Below are positions 58,467 to 64,000 of a stretch of 64,000 nt of DNA, one piece after another; the first letter of the stretch is position 1; each line of letters starts with the position of its first letter. Source of the stretch: Blautia sp. XA-2221 (GTDB lineage: Bacteria; Bacillota; Clostridia; Lachnospirales; Lachnospiraceae); the NCBI RefSeq assembly GCF_028767025.1, contig NZ_JAJQXX010000002.1:124001-188000 (forward strand), written 5' to 3'. A model generated the notes under the pieces. It had not been told where the DNA came from. It was given only the letters and a program-made list of their open reading frames with translations, and ran no database searches. The position numbers were made by a program, and so were the translations under genes.

Positions 58467-60014
58467 TTAAGAGGAAATTTTTCTTACAAAGGCAAAGAAG
58501 TTTTCTTTTTCGTGCTGCATAATGGCAGTTGAAATGTCAATAAGCTCCTGTTTATTTAATTCTACGGTAACAAGCAGGATTGTGTTATCTTCAGATAGAT
58601 TCCATTTCTCGATCAGATACCGAAATTTTTTGTTTATAATGATCACACTTTGATTTTGGGAGCAAATGATTTCTTTTTGATCGGCGCCGATACAAAAAGG
58701 ACAGATTTCTGCCCGTTCAACCGGAAACAGTCGTTTTAAATAAGCGGTCATAATATCCAATTCAGAGCGAAGCTCGGAAAGGACCCATACAGAAACCGGC
58801 TTTAAAGACTGTTTGATGATCATTTCCATTTGTAATGCCAGATAAAAAACATGACCGTCACTGATCGCATATTTTTTATGGTTACTTTTTCTCCAATCGT
58901 CCATTGTATCGGAAATGGTATTGTAAATCAGTTGCGTGATAGGGCTTTTGGTTGCATCCAGATAAAAGTTTTTATTTGGAATAATGCATTGGAGCTCCAA
59001 TATGCATTTTTTGTAAAAATATACCAAGGCGGTTTTTAATATGGGAGAGTTTGCGATAACCTTCCCAAGTCTTTTTTCGGTTCTGTCTAATAAATCCGAA
59101 AACGCAGGGGTGGAGAAAACAATTTTGTGCAGTAGTTTGATGTCCTGGGTTGTCCACTGATCTGCGAATAAGTAATTGTTTGTAGTGCAGTAAACAAGGT
59201 AAAGATAATCATAATCATATTCGGACAGCATGATATTTAATTTTGGCTCAAATGCTTTTAAAGCATTTTTTAGCTTTTCGTAGACAAACAATGACTTACA
59301 ATCTTCTAATTCTTTTGAAACAATCGATTCCGTTGCAAATTTTTTCCTTTTCCATAATAAAATAAACAGACACTCAAAAAATCCATATTCATTTTCCGTA
59401 GTGTCAGAGTAGTTTGAATCAATAGAATGAGTGGTAGATAATATAAAGTTTCTTGTAAGATTTATATCATTTCTGGTGATCGCGTAGCAGTCAATCCCAA
59501 ACTGATAGTACAATAAGGCAATCAGAAATCGAATGCGGTACTCTTCTCCAATGACTTGATTGCCATTGCGGGTTAAGCCAATACAATGTAAGTATTCTCC
59601 GCAAGTTTCCCGAATCCTGTATGCAGAAGATTTGGTAAGATAACGTTCTTCTATAAAGGAAGTAAGGGATTGATTTTCTTCATTTAGAATCATAAATTTC
59701 AGACATTGCAGTACATTGGAAGACTGACAGATAATATGCAGTAATTCCATAAAAGTGGTTTTTTTATAAAAAATGATCGTAAAACCGGAGACCTGTCTTT
59801 TTATTTCAGCGAGTCCGGCTAAATCAATATTCAGTTCGTGAATTAAAGAATGGATTCCATTTATACTTAGTGGTAAAAAGTAGAGAATGTCATGGATTGT
59901 TATGGAAGGTTTTGAATACAAAATGTTAAACAATTTTAGCTTGTTTTGTATATTTTTCTCTAAATAATGTTCAAGCATTTCCTGCATCTCCAATAAAAAA
60001 TAATCTATATTCAT
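58467..60014 (-). CDS. Mga/RofA-like transcriptional regulator
   Basis: 515 residues from ATG 60014 (a GTG at 60059 would add 15; neither has a clear ribosome binding site). N-terminal winged helix (ITIHDILYFLPLSINGIHSL), then the Mga-type helix-turn-helix (SLTSFIEERYLTKSSAYRIR, GLTRNGNQVIGEEYRIRFLI) and a long helical C-terminal part resembling PRD/EIIB-like regions of Mga proteins. Divergent from the pilus genes, like RofA/Nra in streptococcal FCT loci, so it is their probable regulator. Confidence 0.82.
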   Translation of the reverse strand: MNIDYFLLEMQEMLEHYLEKNIQNKLKLFNILYSKPSITIHDILYFLPLSINGIHSLIHELNIDLAGLAEIKRQVSGFTIIFYKKTTFMELLHIICQSSNVLQCLKFMILNEENQSLTSFIEERYLTKSSAYRIRETCGEYLHCIGLTRNGNQVIGEEYRIRFLIALLYYQFGIDCYAITRNDINLTRNFILSTTHSIDSNYSDTTENEYGFFECLFILLWKRKKFATESIVSKELEDCKSLFVYEKLKNALKAFEPKLNIMLSEYDYDYLYLVYCTTNNYLFADQWTTQDIKLLHKIVFSTPAFSDLLDRTEKRLGKVIANSPILKTALVYFYKKCILELQCIIPNKNFYLDATKSPITQLIYNTISDTMDDWRKSNHKKYAISDGHVFYLALQMEMIIKQSLKPVSVWVLSELRSELDIMTAYLKRLFPVERAEICPFCIGADQKEIICSQNQSVIIINKKFRYLIEKWNLSEDNTILLVTVELNKQELIDISTAIMQHEKENFFAFVRKISS

Positions 60015-60085
60015 TTTAGTCCATTTATGTTGGAAATGCAATATTACAGGAAAATGCACTAAAATAGTATAGATTCCCAGTTTAA

Positions 60086-60096
60086 GGGGGGGGGGG
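60086..60096 (+). repeat. Poly-G tract (11 G) in the pilus control region
   Basis: Eleven consecutive G between the Mga-like gene and the adhesin, bracketed by an inverted repeat (TCCCAGTTTA at 60075-60084, TAAAATTGGGA near 60104-60114). Homopolymers of this length slip during replication. The promoter itself was not resolved; TATAAT at 60137-60142 has no -35 partner. Confidence 0.85.
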
Positions 60097-60263
60097 TAAA
60101 GACTAAAATTGGGAAACGGATGAGTTGGAAAAGATTTATAATAATGTTGGGAATAATTGGGTATTATTCTTTAGAATGAAATACTCCAATACAGGAAAAG
60201 GGAGGGGAAAGAATATAAACAGCAGGGAGTTTATGAAAACCAGATGAAAGGATAAAGATAAAT

Positions 60264-62807
60264 ATGAAGAAACAGAGAAGATCATGGTTGAGATGTTGGC
60301 TGTCACTTTCTTTGATCTTATGTGTTATCGTTTGTTCTTTTCCGGCTTATGTAGCAGCAGATACAGGTGGATTTCAGGGTCTGGAAGATAGAGAGGTGGA
60401 AGAGAATACACAAATTGATCTGTTGGAAAATGTTTTCGCATATGGTGCGGATCAGGAACCGTTAGACGTTACAGTAACGTCCGTGATATGCAATACGGAT
60501 CCCAATTTTGGATATGACGGGTCGAACTTTCTTACTGTAGGAGAAGCAGGTACCGAATATTTTGTGGAATACCTGGCAGCATCTCCGACAGATGCAAACA
60601 TTTCATATACAGGATCACGCAAAATTACAAGTATACAATCAACAGGATCATTTACCGATGAGGAGATTGGCTTAGAAGTAGAAAACGAAAATCAGGAAGA
60701 TATTTCAGGTGATAATATCGGAGAGGATACCGATGAGAATCCGGAGGATATACCGGAAAAAGAGGAAGAAGTGTTTTCGGATGGAAGTGTAGAAGATTTT
60801 TCAGATGGAAACAGTGTTTTCGGGACAGAAGGAAATCAGATCATATATGAGAATGGAATCCATTACATTATTGATCCTGCATATCCGGATAAAAAAATCA
60901 CGCTTTTTTGTATGAATAATACGCGACACTGGCCGCATCATACACCAGAGATGGGAGACGTACAGGTGCCAGGATATACAGAGGGATATTTAACGCCGGA
61001 GGATTTTAAATCTCAGGAAGATTATGATGAGTGTATGCGACGGTTGTCAAAGCTTCTCTATGCCGGTTATCCCTACAATGGAGAACGTCTGTATCAGATT
61101 GTGGCAGATTCTTCAAACTATATGCCGACAGTAGAAGAATTCAATCAGATGTTAATCGTTCCGCCCATATTGCAGACAGCATTTCCTTATCTGGGACATC
61201 ACGATTTTAAGTATTCGGATTTTACAACCAATAATGAGCAGCATATAGAGTATTTAACAAAATTTATTTCAGATACTTATAAATTGAATTCAAGTGGTGG
61301 AGCAACAGTCAATGGATTAACGATCGCAGATATTACAGCTATGCCTTTTTTTAAAGCAGCATTTAGTTTTGTAGATTGCTTTAACCATCCTGATAACACA
61401 GTAGAGCCGTTGGGAAACTTTCAGACGATTTATGGAGGGCATTATTTTGTAACAGAGGAAGAGGCCTATAATGCAACGCAGTATGCAGTCTGGCATTTGC
61501 TTTTTACTTATGGCATAGAAGACAATGATTTAGCATCATTAGATTCACATTCGGAACTTTCTAAAATATTATTTACCTATTCTGAGCGAGGAGGTTTGCT
61601 TAATTATGAGCCGAGCAGCGATCAGATAGAAGTGTTAGGTGATCTGGAATTTACATTTAATCCAAAAGATGGAATGTGGCACAGCGGTACTTTGCGTATC
61701 AGGGAACCGGACGTATATCGTGGGTTATACCGATTAGAATTGCCAGAAGGAATAACCGCCTTGTGTGATAATCTGAATTATGTATATGGAAACGAGGACT
61801 ATGAACTTGTAAGTGATCACCAACCGACTATTGGCGAATCCTTTGGAATACAGGCAGAGTTTGTCTGGCTTCAGGAATTTAAGCAATATTCTCCGATGTC
61901 GGATGTCGTGTTTGATGGAAAAAAGTTTCAGAATATGATTGGCGCTATTATACATAATAAAACGCTGCAGATTACAAAAGGCATTGGAGCAGAGAATGTA
62001 GGCAATATATCGATTACGAAAAAAGTTGTGGGAGAAACAGACAGCCAAAATGATTTTCATTTTACATTGCGATTGCTGCAGCATGAAGAAATCAATGGTG
62101 TATATGGAGATTTAGAATTTCATAAGGGTGTTGCTGAATTTACCTTAAAAGACGGAGAAACCAAAAAAGCCACCAACCTTCCGGCGGGAGTACATTTTGT
62201 CGTAGAAGAAGAAAGCCTGCCGGGGTATCAGAGCGGTATTACAAATCCTACAGGAGAAATTCCGATCAGTGATGAGATCCAGGTAGTTGTTACCAACACC
62301 AAGCTTCCGGATCTATCACTGAGTAAAACAGTTACCGGAGAATTGGGGGATAAAACAAAGCAGTTTGAATTTATCATAACATTAAGAGATAAAGACGGAC
62401 GACCGGTAAATAAAATCTACGATTATGTTGGAAGTGTGGAGGAAGGCTCCGGAGCACAAAAGCCGGCAGATGGTAAAATCCAGTTTACGCAAGGAGAAGC
62501 AAAGATTTCTCTTTCTCATGGACAGAAGATTACGATTTATGATCTTCCATATCAGGCATCCTACAGCATTGTAGAAAGAGAAGCGGATCAGGAACATTAT
62601 GTAACGACATATAACGGAAAAACAGAAATTCCAGCCGGAAAGTTAGAAACGGATACGTCTGTTGAGGTAGTAAATAACAGAGAGTTTGTTCCGCCTACAG
62701 GAATAAAAGAGAATACAGGTCACGGTGCAGGCATTGGTATTGCACTTTCCCTTGTGGCAGTTTTCTTGCTTTTCCTTGAAGGTTTCTTCCGCAGACGCAG
62801 AGGATAG
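60264..62807 (+). CDS. Pilus tip adhesin with thioester domain
   Basis: 847 residues, AAAGGA ribosome binding site. Sec signal 1-31; Glu-rich linker; thioester domain about 190-420 with Cys216 (LFCMNNTRHW) and Gln406 (ATQYAVWHLL), the pair that forms the reactive Cys-Gln bond for covalent host attachment; two C-terminal Ig-like stalk domains beginning ISITKKVVGE (about 590) and LSLSKTVTGE (about 690), likely with isopeptide bonds; a sortase signal VPPTG, hydrophobic helix and RRRRG tail. Resembles streptococcal Cpa. Confidence 0.9.
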   Translation: MKKQRRSWLRCWLSLSLILCVIVCSFPAYVAADTGGFQGLEDREVEENTQIDLLENVFAYGADQEPLDVTVTSVICNTDPNFGYDGSNFLTVGEAGTEYFVEYLAASPTDANISYTGSRKITSIQSTGSFTDEEIGLEVENENQEDISGDNIGEDTDENPEDIPEKEEEVFSDGSVEDFSDGNSVFGTEGNQIIYENGIHYIIDPAYPDKKITLFCMNNTRHWPHHTPEMGDVQVPGYTEGYLTPEDFKSQEDYDECMRRLSKLLYAGYPYNGERLYQIVADSSNYMPTVEEFNQMLIVPPILQTAFPYLGHHDFKYSDFTTNNEQHIEYLTKFISDTYKLNSSGGATVNGLTIADITAMPFFKAAFSFVDCFNHPDNTVEPLGNFQTIYGGHYFVTEEEAYNATQYAVWHLLFTYGIEDNDLASLDSHSELSKILFTYSERGGLLNYEPSSDQIEVLGDLEFTFNPKDGMWHSGTLRIREPDVYRGLYRLELPEGITALCDNLNYVYGNEDYELVSDHQPTIGESFGIQAEFVWLQEFKQYSPMSDVVFDGKKFQNMIGAIIHNKTLQITKGIGAENVGNISITKKVVGETDSQNDFHFTLRLLQHEEINGVYGDLEFHKGVAEFTLKDGETKKATNLPAGVHFVVEEESLPGYQSGITNPTGEIPISDEIQVVVTNTKLPDLSLSKTVTGELGDKTKQFEFIITLRDKDGRPVNKIYDYVGSVEEGSGAQKPADGKIQFTQGEAKISLSHGQKITIYDLPYQASYSIVEREADQEHYVTTYNGKTEIPAGKLETDTSVEVVNNREFVPPTGIKENTGHGAGIGIALSLVAVFLLFLEGFFRRRRG

Positions 62808-62812
62808 CAGCG

Positions 62813-63325
62813 ATGGAACAGAAAAAAAGAGGAAATACAATCAAAGAGGATCTTTTGTTTCTTGCACTGAAGATCGTAATTTTTCTGGCATTATTTGCGG
62901 TAATGTTTTTCGTCATTTTTGGAATTTGTCGTTGTGGTGACAATATGATGTCGCCTGCGTTTAAAGATGGCGATATCGCAATTTATTATCGATTACAAAA
63001 AGAATATCAGCCGACAGACACTGTTGTGATCGAAAAAGACGGAGAAAAGCAAATTCGCAGAATCGTTGCAAAATCCGGGGACAGCGTAGACATAACTTCA
63101 GAGGGACTGAAAGTAAATGGTTATTTACAACAGGAAGCAGCTGTTTACTCGGAAACACTTCCTTATGAGGAGGGAATTTCATTTCCGATTACGTTAGGAG
63201 AAGAGGAATACTTTGTATTAGGAGATAATCGTTCCAATGCAAAGGACAGCCGTATTTACGGAGCAATAAAAAAAGAAGAAATTAAGGGAACAGTAATTAC
63301 GTTACTTCGTCACAGAGGATTTTAA
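62813..63325 (+). CDS. Catalytically altered signal peptidase I (SipA-like)
   Basis: 170 residues, N-terminal membrane helix (about 16-40), then the S26 fold with YFVLGDNRSNAKDSR (box E) intact. The catalytic Ser of the SMxP motif is replaced by Met45 (N-M-M-S-P), and the catalytic Lys of KRxxxxxGD by Arg82 (R-R-I-V-A-K-S-G-D). Streptococcal SipA in the pilus locus likewise lacks the catalytic pair and serves pilus assembly. Located between adhesin and pilin, as there. A Ser at 47 could only act if the loop shifts. Confidence 0.85.
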   Translation: MEQKKRGNTIKEDLLFLALKIVIFLALFAVMFFVIFGICRCGDNMMSPAFKDGDIAIYYRLQKEYQPTDTVVIEKDGEKQIRRIVAKSGDSVDITSEGLKVNGYLQQEAAVYSETLPYEEGISFPITLGEEEYFVLGDNRSNAKDSRIYGAIKKEEIKGTVITLLRHRGF

Positions 63326-63366
63326 TGAAAACTGTGACAGATAAATAAAGAAAAGAGGAAAAAAAT

Positions 63367-64000
63367 ATGATGAGCAAAAAAGGAATCGGAGCGTTATTAT
63401 TAGCAGGAACGATGATGCTGGGGATGAGCAGTACAGCTTTTGCAGCGGATGTAAAAGTTCCCACAGTAGGAAACGGAACAGAGCAGAAACCGGCTACTGT
63501 TTCTATTACAAAAGATTTTGAAATGTCAGAAGGACTCAGCATTCCCACAGTTACCTTTGATTTTACAGCTGAAAAGGTAACTTCAGATGCGCCGGAGGCT
63601 ACGATTTCTTCTATTTCCTATACAGATAAGGATAACAAAGGAGAGGCAAACGGAGGAAAATATACAATTTCCAAAAACTCTGAGATTTCTTTTGGAAATT
63701 TTCCGCATGCCGGGGAATATGTTTATACAGTAAAAGAAACGAAGGGAACTGATCAGGGCATTACTTATTCCACAGATACCTATACCTTGAGAGTATATGT
63801 TGCTAACGGACAGAACGGTAAAGTATTTGTAAAAGCGATCACAGCTGAAAAAGGAACGAACAGCGGAGATCCGGCAAATAAAGCAGAGAAGATTTTATTT
63901 ACCAATACATATCGCAAAAACGCTTCCCTTGTTATTGAAAAAAAGACAAGCGGAGAATTAGCAGATAAGAGTAAACGATTTGATTTTACAATTAGATTTG
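63367..64000 (+). CDS. Major pilin, FctA-like (partial, runs off the window)
   Basis: Starts at ATG 63367 (or 63370) after AAAGAGG; 211 codons visible with no stop. Sec signal ending AFAA; first domain with VSITKDFEMSEGL, FDFTAEKV, GEYVYTVKETKG and TYTLRVYVANG, the 'streptococcal pilin isopeptide linkage' (FctA/Spy0128) pattern; then a second domain starting SLVIEKKTSGELADKSKRFD. The sortase signal and the expected class C sortase gene lie beyond the end. Confidence 0.85.
   Translation, partial: MMSKKGIGALLLAGTMMLGMSSTAFAADVKVPTVGNGTEQKPATVSITKDFEMSEGLSIPTVTFDFTAEKVTSDAPEATISSISYTDKDNKGEANGGKYTISKNSEISFGNFPHAGEYVYTVKETKGTDQGITYSTDTYTLRVYVANGQNGKVFVKAITAEKGTNSGDPANKAEKILFTNTYRKNASLVIEKKTSGELADKSKRFDFTIRF

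Overview
The window looks like chromosome of a low-GC Firmicute of the Clostridia, most likely a Lachnospiraceae gut commensal (Blautia/Dorea-like; genus not resolved). The evidence is the rplJ-rplL / rpoB-rpoC / rpsL-rpsG-fusA-tuf order, Gram-positive-type S12 and EF-G, strong AGGAGG-type ribosome binding sites, and cargo families (TnpV, MobV relaxase, DUF5348, DUF3784, SdpI-like) that are common in these bacteria. No tRNA, rRNA or CRISPR array was seen.

Region 1 (1-17997), housekeeping: L10, L7/L12, RNA polymerase beta and beta', then a three-gene signalling operon (Ser/Thr kinase, PP2C phosphatase, unknown 405-residue protein), then the str operon (S12, S7, EF-G) and EF-Tu. The rpsL-rpsG gap is unusually long and holds three tandem copies of a two-hairpin module.

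Region 2 (17943-44133), two integrative mobilizable elements in tandem at the 3' end of tuf. The last 55 bp of tuf occur three times (17943, 30158, 44079; one synonymous mismatch). Element 1 (about 12.2 kb) and element 2 (about 13.9 kb) share the layout: tuf tail, two-hairpin trailer, paired arm-type sites, XRE repressor facing left, small excisionase-like protein, tyrosine integrase, replication module with repeats, conserved oriT-like block, MobV relaxase, TnpV, cargo, a second pair of arm-type sites, next tuf tail. Neither has a conjugation apparatus. Element 1 carries a yjdF gene with a yjdF-type riboswitch, small unknown genes, an SdpI-like/DUF3784/XRE-membrane cluster, and a DUF262 + PemK-like pair that is the best candidate for an undescribed defence system. 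Element 2 carries an AAA ATPase with a C-terminal HEPN-like motif behind its repressor, and a restriction island (Vsr, XRE-fused C5 methyltransferase, Eco47II-family endonuclease, OLD-like ATPase/TOPRIM protein, second C5 methyltransferase).

Region 3 (44134-58465), chromosomal metabolism: original tuf trailer, then a carbohydrate ABC transporter (binding protein plus two permeases, no ATPase) with a GH2 beta-galactosidase and a YesN/YesM-like two-component system; then a pst phosphate operon whose binding protein appears circularly permuted and which has no phoU behind pstB.

Region 4 (58467-64000), a surface pilus locus laid out like the streptococcal FCT region: divergent Mga/RofA-like regulator, an 11-G homopolymer in the divergent gap, a thioester-domain tip adhesin, a signal-peptidase-like protein lacking both catalytic residues (SipA-like), and an FctA-like major pilin that runs off the end of the window.
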